This document shows, piece by piece, positions 43,450-54,836 of a stretch of DNA of 64,000 nucleotides (position 1 is its first letter; each line of letters begins with the position of its first letter). The position numbers were made by a program, and so were the translations under genes. The stretch is from positions 4,402,001-4,466,000 of the forward strand of contig OZ345353.1 in the NCBI GenBank assembly GCA_977006965.1. The letters are read 5' to 3'. The notes under the pieces are model-generated. The model was not told the DNA's origin, ran no database searches, and worked only from the letters and a program-made list of their open reading frames with translations. The DNA comes from Phymatolithon calcareum. Lineage: Eukaryota > Rhodophyta > Florideophyceae > Hapalidiales.

Positions 43450-45165
43450 TTTCTTCTTCATAACGTTCCGAGCCGATTTTATGACCAAAAAGCCGCTTCC
43501 GTTCTCTACTTCTAGCTGTCTCTTCTATTGTTGTAATAAAACTGCACACTATGGCAACTCTTATTTCGATGCCGTTACTTCTGTTCAACGGCGTTTTACT
43601 TAATATTCGCGAACTGATGTTATGCAAGCCGCGGCTCTTCAACTCAGCTTCATATTACATCAAAAGCAATATAACAAAAGGGAGCGCGAGACAGCCGTTT
43701 CCTGCTGTTGCGATCAGGCCTGGAGTGGTCAGCAAAGTCGCGCCGAATCCGATCCAGAACAGAAATGGGAGCCCGCGCAGGAAAGAATAGCACTTCTCTC
43801 GCCGTACTCCCAAAATTACACTGTGGAAGCTCTTCCAGAAAACCATGCAACTACATTGTGTCCAGAAATCGGTGCCTTCCCGCAGAACCCTTAAGAATTG
43901 CCACGAGGATCTGAGGCTTTAATCTCTAAGCCCGATACCCGAACTAGCTCCAATAGCTTCCAGGTAATGGTTGCAATTCTGATGGACAATTAAGTTTCGG
44001 TTTGTCGCAAATTTAAGGTGTGGGCTAAGCACTGTCGAGGATCTCTACTGTGGGAGACATTAAATTGACCCCTCGACTGACAAGTCAGGCCGCTGTCAAA
44101 ACACGACAGCGTGAACCGTGACATGTCAGCCTCGAATATTTTCATAGGGAGGCTCACATGCATGGTCGCACATAGCACACATTCCAAGGCACCGGGCCTT
44201 CATACGTCAGTTCTGCTGTTGCGACAACATTACAGTAAACGCTAGTCACCGTCGGTCTCCTAAGAAATGAGATTCCATTGGGATGTTGCCCAAAAATATT
44301 CCTTTTTCAATGTGATATCATCTTAATAACTAAAGAGACTCCAAGAAACGAGAGAAAAATAGTCCTAAAAATGAAAGGAATTCAAGACAAATATATCTCT
44401 TAAATCTGCAAAAATGCCTGTCATGTAGAAAAGACCGGAGGCAATACTGCACCGCGTCTTCTGCCTTTCGTTTCCTTGCCGCCTAGGCAAACGCTGGACT
44501 TACGCTTCGCTTAACTAGTCTACTAAGCAAAAGGGACGAGAGGATGCGGCCGAGCAAAAGGAAGCGGATGTTGCACAGCTGCAAGTTGATTGCTCTGGTC
44601 GCCGCCGAACGGGTTCGCATGGCCGATACTGCGGCTGCACACTGGATGTCATAAGAACGAGGGCACCCGGTGATAAGAGGTGTCGCGCAACTAAACGGTG
44701 ATGTGGTCAAGCCGTATTGTACCCATGTTCATTGCGTGCCATTGCGTCCCCACGCGGACGCCATTCTTCATCTTCTCTCCTTCGATGGTTCGATAAACGT
44801 TCTCCTCTGTTCCTTGAAATTGTATTTAGCCTCTTGTGGAGTCCAAGAGGGAAACAATATATATTATAATGGAAGACGAAATTTAAACAAGGAGAGCTGA
44901 TCTGTTCTAACAAATTAAGACTTGAAACTCGTGATTCATATTCTACGAGCTGAGCTGTAAAGAAAAAGAGTCCAACATTCTGATCGTCCACGTGGACTCG
45001 CGTAACGTGGAACCACCGCAATTGCTTCGGGGGGAATTGTCTGATGACGAGCGGCAGGAAGAGAATAAGCGTGTGTTCAATTAGCAAGAAGGATCAGCGC
45101 CCTGCCGTAATCTAAGTAGAGGTAACAATAGAACCATGGCTTGGTAGCCTCTTCGGGGTATACAG
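43450..45165. other. No recognised gene
   Basis: Several 60-126 codon stretches on both strands lack motifs. No copies of window repeats are recognised until the tail of family B at 45,166. Confidence 0.45.
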
Positions 45166-45640
45166 CATTCATTCATTCATTCTGCCAGCTATCACATTCA
45201 ATCTCCGCTACCCCGACGCTCTACTGCACAAGCTTTTGTTGCTCACCAGTTCCAGGAAATTCAGAAACGGTCTAATTTTCCCTGAATGGCTTACACTTCT
45301 TTCATTCTTTACTACAGAAGACGTTAACTAGAGTTAACATCTGGGGTTGTCCAGCAGCCCCCACATTGTTCTCGAATTTGAGTACTTCAAGCGGTTTCTC
45401 CCTACATAATTCCTCTACCGTTTTAGGGCCTACTCTACCAATAGTCTGCCGTCTTGATAAAGAACGCCCACTGCAGCGAATAATTAAGTCATCAACAGTT
45501 TCTTTGGTTCCACCTGGACACGCCTTGCACATGGGGACGTATTCCGCGGAGCCATCGTCCTTCTACCAGCGAGCAGCATTCTGCGGAAAGTTGATTTAGG
45601 ATTACGTCAGCACGTCTGTAACTAATCCGGAGTTCTGGGG
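45166..45640 (-). mobile_element. Non-LTR family B, zinc-knuckle end with AATG tail
   Basis: The minus strand (45,302-45,532) reads CKACPGGTKETVDDLIIRC, then IGRVGPKTVEELCREKPLEVLKF, matching the end of the 2,190-3,248 ORF. The 3' end has cattcattcattc on the plus strand (45,170-45,182), i.e. an (AATG)n tail. Confidence 0.78.
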
Positions 45641-45840
45641 GTAGAAACTGTGCACTTCGAGCCTGTGCTTTTGAATCTTTCCCGAAGCTTGTCCTCAAGG
45701 ATTCCATTGTTGTCACTTGTCCTACCGCGATGTGGAACAAACATGCCTTCCCCGCAGACGACCGGCTCTAGCCTGAACGTCACGCTCTACTTCTATCTTC
45801 AACGGCAGTCGGTAGTCTTCATTTGTACTCGGACATTACT
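45641..45840 (-). mobile_element. Non-LTR family D fragment joined to family B
   Basis: The minus strand contains LERFKS-like and RGRT-DNNGI segments that recur at 55,800-56,235 and, more diverged, at 53,600-53,760. The joint with family B at ~45,640 shows no target duplication, so the fragments form a chimera. Confidence 0.5.
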
Positions 45841-46885
45841 TTTTCTTGGAGCTTAGTGTTTTTCCGTGCGCTCAATTATACTCTATATCCCTCAGCGCTC
45901 TAGGAAGATTTTCCTGCGACCCTGTTCATGACCGGTATGCGATCGCTTGCTCCAATCCATTCCCCATGCGCCGAGTATACCGATTGTGCGGTTGTTCACT
46001 TACATATGATGAGATGGATCACGCTTGAGCCCACGTGGCAGTGGAATGTCGGCCCACCCGCCATGCTTGTTTAAATTAAGTGGATTTATTGAGAAGGTAC
46101 AATGTGTCCCAATGTGAAGAAAGTCGGCACCTTTCTTAGCACTCTACTACACTCGAAATTTCAGTTCCTTAATCAGAATTAGTTAGTATTGCGTCGATGG
46201 CTCGGGGCACGTTGGTGTCCTTCCCATGCTTGTGGTCTATACCTGCGTAAATCTTCCGCAAATGTACTGAAGCGATAATTGCCTTTGCTTCACCTTCGGG
46301 AGTTTGAAAGCAAGGCTTTGCGTTCTTTGATTAGAGGCTTGGATTCGGCACAGAAGTCGGAGTCTGTCTGATCTTCCTCTGGAGAGTGGACCAAACATCG
46401 GGTTGAAGAACATTTGCTCAACTTCCTTGGCAGCCTTTTGAATGTCTTCTGTCCATGACATTAGATGCATTGCGTATTATCAACGTGTCTGGATTATTTG
46501 CTGTACACCTTGATGCAATTTTGGATGGCCAGACCTTTCTTGAATATTGCAAGTGTACGCAATTCGTACACGGCGGACCTTGCCGTCTTCAGGCGCTGAA
46601 TCATTTTTTCGTGTCTGATATTCCTTCGGGTCCAAGTGAAACTCCAAAGTATGTAACCTCCGGGACGTGCGTCAGGACCATGTTCGCGAGTTTGAATATC
46701 TCGCTTGCTGTTTCCCCTGATTCGGGGGATATATGTTGATTTATTTTAAAAGCTCCCAAAGCCTCAATTTGAGTAACAGGGCAGCTTTCTCGCTGTTTTC
46801 CATACTCATCTCTCTACTATCCTTCTAATATCTCCTTAATCCGAATTTCTCTCCCTGTGAGGGCCCGAGTAAGTCTTTTGCATTC
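45720..46885 (+). repeat. Inverted duplication 1, left arm
   Basis: The arm is almost identical to the reverse complement of 54,691-55,856 (coordinate sums are constant at 101,576 across at least 1.1 kb). Similarity then falls over the next 60 bases. It carries the same frame lesions as its partner. Confidence 0.88.
46240..46732 (-). mobile_element. Non-LTR RT thumb region (decayed)
   Basis: The minus strand reads LTHVPEVTYFGVSLGPEGISDTKK, a frameshift at the A run, LKTARSAVYELRTLAIFKKGL, then HLMSWTEDIQKAAKEVEQMFF and RGRSDRLRLLCRIQ. This is the RT connection and thumb of a family A relative. The identical inverted copy is at 54,837-55,340. Confidence 0.75.
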
Positions 46886-47164
46886 ATCTTCATAGACCGC
46901 ATTCCGATGTCTTGAGATTGCTGTATCGCCGGTGACTCCGTTGTTGTTCATACTGATCCCGAGGTAGGACAGTCTCCAGGCCTGGTGCAGCTCTTTTCCT
47001 GCAAGGAATAATTTGTTTTTTGGGAGTCCTTTGTATTTAAGGACCTCGCTCTTTCCTGGCTTCGCGTTCCATTTCATGGAGTTCTCGGCTGCCCACTTCG
47101 TACCTATGTCCAATAGTTTTTGCAATTCTTTTGCATTCTTTGCCTGAAGAAGAATGTCATCCAC
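46817..47164 (-). CDS. Internally deleted non-LTR ORF: RT motif C fused to family A C-terminus (115 aa)
   Basis: The frame opens in DDILLQAKNAKELQKLLDIG (RT catalytic DD region). It continues with WNAKPGKSEVLKYKG and LSYLGISMNNNGV, then jumps directly to DECKRLTRALTGREIRIKEILEG-stop. About 900 bases of coding sequence are missing without loss of frame. The 5' end abuts the 3' end of the next element at ~47,188. Confidence 0.7.
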   Translation of the reverse strand: MDDILLQAKNAKELQKLLDIGTKWAAENSMKWNAKPGKSEVLKYKGLPKNKLFLAGKELHQAWRLSYLGISMNNNGVTGDTAISRHRNAVYEDECKRLTRALTGREIRIKEILEG

Positions 47165-47187
47165 AAAGAGCTGCGCTGGATAGAGAT

Positions 47188-48480
47188 ATGTGTTGATTTA
47201 TTTTAAAAGCTCCCAAGGCCTCTCTTCACGAGAATCAGGGCCGCTTTTGCACGATTTTCTAAGCTAACGTAGTTTGACTATTCAGTATAACATTGATTCG
47301 TATTTCTCTCCCAAAAAGTGCTCTAGTGAGTCGCTTACATTCATATTCAATTTCAGGACTAATCTTGGATGAAGATAGAATGCGTTGGAGCGCGATCAGC
47401 TCAATCACGGCTGTGACACTAAAGTATGCACCTAGTACTGATTTTCTCCAAAGAGGTGCTCTATTGAATATCAGCCGTAGGCATGGCAACCGTGTAGACC
47501 ATTCTCTTACGCGGAGAACCAGCGGTAGATTTTTCGAATCGGTTGGTATCTTGAGTGATCTTCCCTCTTCTTCCCTTGCCCATAACTCAATTATTTCTTT
47601 TCGTCGCCCTTTCTTAGAGACTGAGCCCTCCTCCGCTTTATCGAGAGCTTGCTGTAGATCTTCATATTTCTTGATGCACTCTATGCCCTCGGTTGCCTCC
47701 TTAATGTCTTCATCTCTCCTAGAATACTCATCTGCCTCATCGAGGCGCTTCTTCTGTCTCACTAGACTCCCAGAGAATCTTTCTGCTTGATGTCTTCTCC
47801 TCATGGCTGGTGGTTCTAGTTGGCACAGAACTCGCATTCTATCATGGCGGTACTAGGCATATGAACCAAAAACATTCTTGAAGAATAAACCTTCTGCAGA
47901 TTCGATTGCTGATTGTAATCGCTTTGTCAGTGGCGTCACGTGGAGTGCAAACTCCCACTTTGGCAAAATAAGCGACTTGAAGATTCAAATGCATGTCACA
48001 GGCTGAAAGCCTCGAGCATTGACTCCAGTATCCCGCAGTTTGTGTATGCACCCAACTGCATTTTGTACTCTTGATAACGCCATGTCGTCTGGTACGCCTT
48101 TGTGGTTCATGCTTATCCCGAGGTACGAGACCCTCCAAGCTTGATGAAGAACTCGACCGGCAGCGTAGAAGATGTGTTTCCTAAGTCCCTTGTATTTAAG
48201 GATCTCGCTCTTTCCTGGCTCTGTGTTCTAGCTCATACCATTTTCCTTCGCCCAGGTAGTCGCTATATCAAGAAGCTTCTGCATTCCTTCTCCATCCTTT
48301 GATTGCAGCTGGACATCGTCAGCGAACAATTGCGTTGGATTATCGGAGACGTCGCTGGGGACCTTGGAGACCGCTGCCGTGAATGTGTCCATGAAGATTT
48401 TGTACAAGCACGGGGTCAGGGGAGACCCTTGAGGTACTCCTGGATCGATAATGTACCATGTTCTTGTATCATCGCCTGGT
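47188..48480 (-). mobile_element. Non-LTR family A, RT motifs B-C to 3' end
   Basis: From right to left, the minus strand has motif B PGVPQGSPLTPCLYKIFMDTF and motif C LFADDVQLQSKDGEGMQ (~48,310-48,450). Thumb segments with frame breaks follow. An intact 192-codon frame (47,259-47,837) holds the C-terminal domain: VRQKKRLDEADEYSRRDED, FNRAPLWRKSVLGAYF, ECKRLTRALFGREIRIN. The 3' end at 47,188-47,210 has the family sequence. FADD is the canonical RT catalytic pair. Confidence 0.85.
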
Positions 48481-48830
48481 GACGTGAAGATATGCCACCA
48501 TTCTTGTTATTTCATCGGATAGCTTCCGCTCGAGTCTTTTCATGAGGATGTCTCGTGGCAGCTGCGCTGGATGGTCAGACACTGTTCTTGTTACTTGGGC
48601 GGAAGCTTCGGCGAACGTATCCTTGAATATGTTATATAGGCACGGACTAAGCGGGGAGCCGTGCGGAATACCTCGGTCGATAAGGCACCACGTTTTCGTT
48701 TTATCTCCTGCCGCTTTCCCCTCGAGGTCCCGAAGGAGACCAGAGGTGCGTTTTTGTAGTCCACTGAATCGCGTTACACCAACAAGAAAATAAAACGCCT
48801 CCAAATACAGAATTTAGCCAAAACCTCTTG
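48469..48830 (-). mobile_element. Non-LTR RT fragment (motif B)
   Basis: The open minus frame reads RGIPHGSPLSPCLYNIFKDTF and runs on without motif C. It is a second, different RT copy joined end-to-end to the previous one near 48,480. Confidence 0.72.
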
Positions 48831-48959
48831 GCCCTAGGAAAGTTGCCCCAAGCGTCACCAGATGCGTTGGTAACTATTAAATAAAAATCTACCTTTATTT
48901 TTCATCTTCTTCCTCATCTCCTGCCGACGTGATCCACGACTGTTTCATCAGGTAAGATA

Positions 48960-49360
48960 CCATCTTTATGTGCACCGGCAACTTTTTCTTCAGTTGCTCG
49001 AGGAACGCCGCGCATGCATGACCCGAGATAATCCCAGTATCAAAAGCAGCAGAGAAAGTCGAAAAGGACTTCGCATGGATACTGTTGGAAATTTCGCAGA
49101 GCGGCACTGGAGAAGACTAATGCAGCTTTGCCATTTAGAAGCATGGGAGTTCCGCCATCAGCCCTTGTTCTCGAAGCTAAGATAAAGACTTTGAAAGTAC
49201 GTGGAAGACAGAAAAGAGCTTGGGGAAGAACTGGAATTTGAAACGCTTAACCGCATGCGAAAATCGAACACGCTAAACGACATTCAAGATATATGTGCCC
49301 TCCGATGTGTTTGGGAACAAAGATTGCCGTGCGGGGAAAATTTCTTTTTCCAAGAATAGT
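48960..49360 (+). mobile_element. Non-LTR family D linker fragment
   Basis: The sequence contains MTRDNPSIKSSRES and further similarity to the minus strand at 53,171-53,530 (MTRDNPSIKSSRESLKRVRM), including the end accgtgcggggaaa. It precedes RT sequence in the same orientation, as EN-RT linker DNA should. Confidence 0.6.
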
Positions 49361-49369
49361 CTAATAACG

Positions 49370-50017
49370 ATACCGACTTTCCTCAAGATGGGACGCACGG
49401 TACCATCTCGAGAAATCTATTGAATTATAAGACTGGGACAAAGCCAGGAATTCTAAGGGAAGAACGCTATGTTCATGTGCCCGAACATCAACATGGGTCA
49501 TTGCATCTCCGTGGTCACCCGCGATGCGAAGCCATATCGGAGAATGTGCCATAGATGTCATGCTATTCAAGGGAAATACGGCGATCAGGGATAGTCTAAC
49601 TGGAAAGGCCCCTGGACTGGACAATTTTCAAACAGAAATGTTGAAAGTGGACCCAACACTCTGCACAGAGTACTATTTGCGATTTGGGAAGCTTGTGGTC
49701 GCCTGCAAATCACACCCTTGGCTTGCAGAACAGCTGAAATTGTACCTATCTACAAGGATGGAGAAACAGCAATGCCGACGAGCTACCGCCCAATCTCCAT
49801 CTTAAGCCACATGATGAAGATTATCGAAATTGCCTTCGATAAGATGACCAAGAGGAAACGCAAGTTCCATATTTCACAGCTTGGGTTCCAGGAACGAAAG
49901 GGCACTGTGTTGGCGCTTCTCCATGGTGAAGCTCTCCGACAATCAGGCCAATGCTGAGAGGCAGTCTTAGACCTTAATGCTGTGTACGACTCCGTACCAA
50001 GGAATAAGCTTGCAGAG
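49370..50017 (+). repeat. Inverted duplication 2, left arm
   Basis: About 648 bases are nearly identical to the reverse complement of 52,165-52,812, without length change (sum 102,182). Only a few base differences are visible. Confidence 0.88.
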
Positions 50018-50858
50018 AGAATAAGGAAGGAGTTAGAATCAGAGGTCGCCGAAGTGGTTATTCCATTTCTGGATCCCTCATTCATGCAGACGAGAGACGA
50101 CGAGGATTTGGTGTGGTACACCATTGACAGAGGCGTTCCTCAATGGTCCCCTCTCAGTCCGTGCCTGTACAATACGAGCCTGGCAAAAATGTTTGCAGAA
50201 GACGTGAAATTGTCCGCAAAATCAGTGGAAGGCCTCCAAAGTATCCTGGATTTAGCCTCGAAGTGGGCGCAGAGAAATAGTATGGTGTGGAACACTGTGA
50301 AAAGCGTAATTCTTTGGACCAAGGACACGGCAGGTCATAGCTTCCAGCTCTCGGGCGGCCGCTCAACAGTCTCCGGGAGGTAAAATACCTCGGGGTAACA
50401 CTAACGGAAAGGGAGTTTCAGATACCAAACTGACAGACAGGACCAAGAAATCCAAAAATGTGCTTCGATATCTCTGACGGCTGGGCTTGTTTACTAATAG
50501 TGTCCACCCCACGAAGGCGATTATGCTGTACAAATCTCTTGTGCATTCAAGATGGGAATATGCTCTACATCTCACACCTTGGACCGCGAAGGTGGCCTCG
50601 GAAGTCAGGAAGGTTGAATCTTATGTTCTTCCAGCAAATCCTTGCGAAACCAGGAAAAAGAAGCTTGGACAGGTGCAGGGCCATGTGTCACATCTTCCGA
50701 CCCAAGCAAAGAATAGACGTCCTTGCAAGACGCTTTGTGCAGATATTGATAAGAAGACGCGATTAGCTTATATCTGGTCTAGCAACAGAGGTCGCAAACA
50801 AGGAATGTTTAGAAGCGGAGAGGAGTATGTCCTCGCAAGAGTAAATGGCTTACTTTGA
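49524..50858 (+). mobile_element. Non-LTR RT, most complete copy (frameshifted)
   Basis: In order, the copy has LTGKAPGLDNFQTEMLK, a frameshift, AEIVPIYKDGE and TSYRPISILSHMMKIIE. After a TGA at 49,955 comes motif A, DLNAVYDSVPRNKLAERI. Then motif B is DRGVPQWSPLSPCLYN and motif C is FAEDVKLSAK, where the catalytic DD has become ED. WNTVKS and a thumb HSRWEYALHLTPWTAK follow. Shifts and stops make it inactive. Confidence 0.85.
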
Positions 50859-51359
50859 GAAGTTGCAAACGAAACGACGGCTACCACAAACGTCAAGAAA
50901 TAGCAAAGAAACATGATACTGGAGGCCGTAGAGGATGTGTAAAAGTTGAAAACGACCTATACCGCACGCGAAAGTGTCCTTACCCCCACACCTTCTCTTC
51001 AACTCAAGAAGACATAGAACACTTGCCATCAAGGGGTCATTTGGAGAGTTCCCTCCAATGAGCACCTCCACCCTTAATGAACTCACCGGCCAATGTGGGA
51101 AAGATGCCATCGAAGACGTGATAAACGGCCTCGCAAAAGACAGACTCTCCAAAGAGGACAGCGCCTGGACTAAGCGAGCACTCGACGAGCTCCCAGTGCC
51201 AAGAGTTTTTGGCTGGATTCTGTGTATGGAAGATTTTCTTTTCCTGTTCGTGTAACACGATTCATTGGGGTACAAAAACCCATCTCTGGTCTCCTTCGGG
51301 ACCTCGAGTAGGACAATTACTCCCCTGTCGTGTGACACGCTTTGATTTCATGTTGCCAA
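50859..51359. other. No recognised gene
   Basis: A frame at 50,974-51,255 (ELTGQCGKDAIEDVINGLAK) looks protein-like but I do not recognise it. It may be internal sequence of the following family C element. Confidence 0.35.
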
Positions 51360-51792
51360 TAGTCCTTACTTGTCCACAGCCTGAAACATGGTTAGGACCT
51401 CGCCGCTTATGTGGGACTACGGAGACTATTAAATATTGCATTGAAATGTGCACAGGACAGAAACACGAAAGCTGGGAGTTCTTCTCTCGGAAGACACAAG
51501 ATCATCCACTCTCGAGCTTGCAAGGAAAGCGCTGGCAAAGGTCAAAGAAGTTTAATACCTCTGAGCCCGTCCGCCTGTACTCCCAATGAATAATGCCTCG
51601 TTCGTTTACTGCTCAACAGTGATGTTGATATTGATACCAGAAGGCAATCAGGTTAATCTTTGGTGACGTACCTGGAGGAGAAGTGAAAGCCGCAGCCGAA
51701 CTCGCTAACGATAGGATACAATGGAAGAAACTTAGACCCGCAAATTGCTGCTAGCCCCATTAGGAGAAGAGGCAAAATGAATGAATGAATAC
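51360..51792 (+). mobile_element. Non-LTR family C, zinc-knuckle and 3' end
   Basis: LCGTTETIKYCIEMC resembles the Cys-His-Cys knuckle ending non-LTR ORFs (with Tyr in place of His). Downstream, LIFGDVPGGEVKAAAELAND and the tail aaaatgaatgaatgaata match 37,625-37,767. Confidence 0.6.
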
Positions 51793-52164
51793 CCAGCACC
51801 ACGAACTTCATCGCTTCTTCGAACTGAACTCGCCCGTTTTCCAAAAATTCTTTAAAATCAGTCTTTTTCGGAGACAGTTTCTACCGACAGACACCGGCAG
51901 CATCGAATCGCACACTCACTGTCCTCTCTTTATAATACCGGGCCATCCGCACCAAGAAAATGTTCATCGAGGCAAAACCGGCCATCGCGCTCACAAGGAG
52001 AACGCAAACCATCCACGGTCGCATCCTGTTCGCACTCGCACTTGTTGCCCTCTGTATCCCTCTATCTCCTTCGTGCGCCGTTCCAAAGGGTATTAATGAT
52101 GACTCACCAGGGGCACACAACTCTATCAATCTAGAGACGATGCTACCCATGGACGGTATTTTTT
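51793..52164. other. No recognised gene
   Basis: Open stretches of ~90-100 codons on both strands show no motif. This is non-repeated sequence between the arms of inverted duplication 2. Confidence 0.4.
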
Positions 52165-52812
52165 CTCTGCAAGCTTATTCCTTGGTACGGAGTCGTACAC
52201 AGCATTAAGGTCTAAGACTGCATCTCAGCATTGGCCTGATTGTCGGAGAGCTTCACCATGGAGAAGCGCCAACACAGTGCCCTTTCGTTCCTGGAACCCA
52301 AGCTGTGAATTATGGAACTTGCGTTTCCTCTTGGTCATCTTATCGAAGGCAATTTCGATAATCTTCATCATGTGGCTTAAGATGGAGATTGGGCGGTAGC
52401 TCGTCGGCATTGCTGTTTCTCCATCCTTGTAGATAGGTACAATTTCAGCTGTTCTGCAAGCCAAGGGTGTGATTTGCAAGCGACCACAAGCTTCCCAAAT
52501 CGCAAATAGTACTCTGTGCAGAGTGTTGGGTCCACTTTCAACATTTCTGTTTGAAAATTGTCCAGTCCAGGGGCCTTTCCAGTTAGACTATCCCTGATCG
52601 CCGTATTTCCCTTGAATAGCATGACATCTATGGCACATTCTCCGATATGGCTTCGCATCGCGGGTGACCACGGAGATGCCATGACCCATGTTGATGTTCG
52701 GGCACATGAACATAGCGTTCTTCCCTTAGAATTCCTGGCTTTGTCCCAGTCTTGTAATTCAATAGATTTCTCGAGATGGTACTGTGCGTCCCATCTTGAG
52801 GAAAGTCGGTAT
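52165..52812 (-). mobile_element. Inverted duplication 2, right arm (non-LTR RT N-terminal half)
   Basis: The minus strand repeats GKAPGLDNFQTEMLK, the same frameshift, TSYRPISILSHMMK, the same TGA after GEALRQSGQC, and VYDSVPRNKLAE, where it ends abruptly. Sharing the shift and the stop with 49,370-50,017 shows a copied defective segment. Confidence 0.85.
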
Positions 52813-53170
52813 CATCATTAGCATCCTACGGGACTCAAAACTTCTGCTGCCTGAACCAGAATTTTGTAGTATATCCTCAATGGCTCGGGCCACGTTGTTC
52901 TCCTCTGTATGAAGTCAAACGAAAAAGGTTCTCCTTCATCACTTGGCTCAACTCAATCCGTACTACTACTTTCCTGCCCGGCTACCTTCCCCTCACTTTA
53001 CTGTTACTCACAGTAATGTCTTGTGTACTTTTGAAATAAATCAACATATATCCCCTGTAGGGGTCCATTTAGGCTTTCTCAGGATGCAGTTGGAAAGTGA
53101 CTTACAAACCATTTTGCACAGAGAATCCTGTGTCTGCTTCCTTTCAGCCTCACTGCTTCACGCGGAAGAC
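52813..53170. mobile_element. Extra segment in the right arm, with a family A 3' tail
   Basis: These ~348 bases are absent between the matching flanks in the left arm (49,335-49,370). They contain aaataaatcaacatatatcc (53,034-53,053), the family A terminus in plus orientation, preceded by unrelated sequence. Confidence 0.5.
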
Positions 53171-53880
53171 GATTCTTGGAAAAAGAAAGTTTCCCCGCAC
53201 GGCAATCTTCTTGCTGTTCTCAGACATGTCGGAAGGCACTTATTTCTTGAATGTCGTTTAGCGTGTTCGATTTTCGCATTCGGTTAAGCGTTTCAAATTC
53301 CAGCTCTGCCTCAAGCTCGTTTGTGTCTACCACGGACCTTCAAAGCTTTTGTATTAGCTTTCAGAACAAGCGCTGATGACGGAAATCCCATGCTTCTATT
53401 TGACAAAGCTTCATTAGTCTTCTCCAGTTCCGCTCTGCGAAATTTCCAAACAATATCCATGCGAACTCTTTTTAGACTTTCTCTGCTGCTTTTGATACTC
53501 GGATTATCTCGGGTCATGTCTGCGCGGCGTACTCGTATACTGGCCTGATGAATGCGTCGAAAAGCAAAATGATTTTCTCTGTGCTGTATCCTCTTCTTGA
53601 AACGCCTACGGCCGCTCGTTTGTGCCAGCGCTTTTGAATCTCTTCAGAAGCCTGTCCTCACGAATTCCATTCTCGTTAATTGTCCTACCGAGATGTGGAC
53701 GCAACACGCCTTCCCCGCACGCGATCGGGCTCTTTTGCGTGAACGGCAAGCTCTACTTCAACGACTAATCCTCGAATTGCGAACACTGTGCTGCTTTCCA
53801 AATTTGGATTGTTTCTGGTGTTGTATGCGAGGTGTACTCGTGTGCGGGCATGACGAATGCTTTGAAAAGCATAATGTTTC
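53171..53880 (-). mobile_element. Non-LTR family D linker/RT-thumb fragment
   Basis: The minus strand has LLFDAFIRPVYEYAAQT, like the thumb of a non-LTR RT, and MTRDNPSIKSSRESLKRVRM, FRRAELEKTNEALSN. It is homologous to 48,960-49,360 (+), continuing the outward similarity of inverted duplication 2. Confidence 0.6.
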
Positions 53881-53884
53881 TTAA

Positions 53885-54235
53885 TTCAATTTTATAAAAG
53901 AAAGAACTTAAACATCCGAAGATATGTGCAAGGCTTCCTTTGATGCGACTTACGACTGAGCAGATCACGAAACGCCCACCAGAATGGTGGACGGGAAAAT
54001 TCAGGATTCAAGGTAATCCTATCTCAGTTTTACGGGGTTATTGGGGCTTCGACTCGACAGCTTTTTCCTTGTCTTCTGCGAATCAATACAGGCCTTCTTC
54101 GTTCTCCATGCGTTCTATGATTGTCTTGCTAAATAGTAAGAGCTCATCTAGCGCCTTTTCTGATTCCATTCGTTTTTCTCCTTCGAGATCGTACAATGCT
54201 AGCGTGCGTTCAATGGTCTCCATTTGCTCTTTGGC
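53885..54235 (-). mobile_element. Non-LTR family E, C-terminal coding and 3' end
   Basis: The minus strand reads RMESEKALDELLLFSKTII, ENEEGLYWFAEDKEKAVESKP, FPVHHSGGRFVICS and KGSLAHIFGCLSSF. This is the best-preserved copy of the segment at 33,595-33,900 and 7,260-7,543. Confidence 0.65.
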
Positions 54236-54239
54236 TCTG

Positions 54240-54836
54240 GTCCCGCTGTGGTACAAGGTATGCTGGACATAGCTACTCGTTGGGCCGAAGAGCGCGGTAT
54301 GACATGGAATACAAAACCGGGAAAGAGCGAGCTCCTAGAATCAGGGGAAAGTATCTCAGGGAAGAGGAACAGCTTAAAGAAGGTCTAAAACTAGCAGAAG
54401 AAGCTATGGTGTCAAAAAAGCGACGCCTACAAGCAACAGTCAAAGTCTGATCGTTGGAAGACTAGGGCCGGACAGTTAAAATCCCGATCGGCGTACCGAA
54501 CGACGTACCAGTATTGTTATATATAAGGGACAGAACTGCGCAGTTGAGGTTCCTGAGATTCATTTTCAACAGAGTTCCTTTGTGGAGAAAATCCATTCTG
54601 GCGAAGTACTTTGGAACTGGTGCTGTGGTTGAGCTTATCGTGTTGCAACTTATACTACAGTCTATGAAGATGGACCAAGAAACGGAATATGAATGCAAAA
54701 GACTTACTCGGGCCCTCACAGGGAGAGAAATTCGGATTAAGGAGATATTAGAAGGATAGTAGAGAGATGAGTATGGAAAACAGCGAGAAAGCTGCCCTGT
54801 TACTCAAATTGAGGCTTTGGGAGCTTTTAAAATAAA
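54240..54836 (+). mobile_element. Non-LTR family A C-terminus, 3' end (arm of inverted duplication 3)
   Basis: LREEEQLKEGLKLAEEAMVSKKRR leads to TGA and TAG codons near 54,450-54,465. The frame then continues with IFNRVPLWRKSILAKYFG and ECKRLTRALTGREIRIKEILEG. The 3' end is ttttaaaataaatcaacata at 54,824-54,843. The same two stops occur at 57,060-57,090 on the other strand. Confidence 0.85.
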
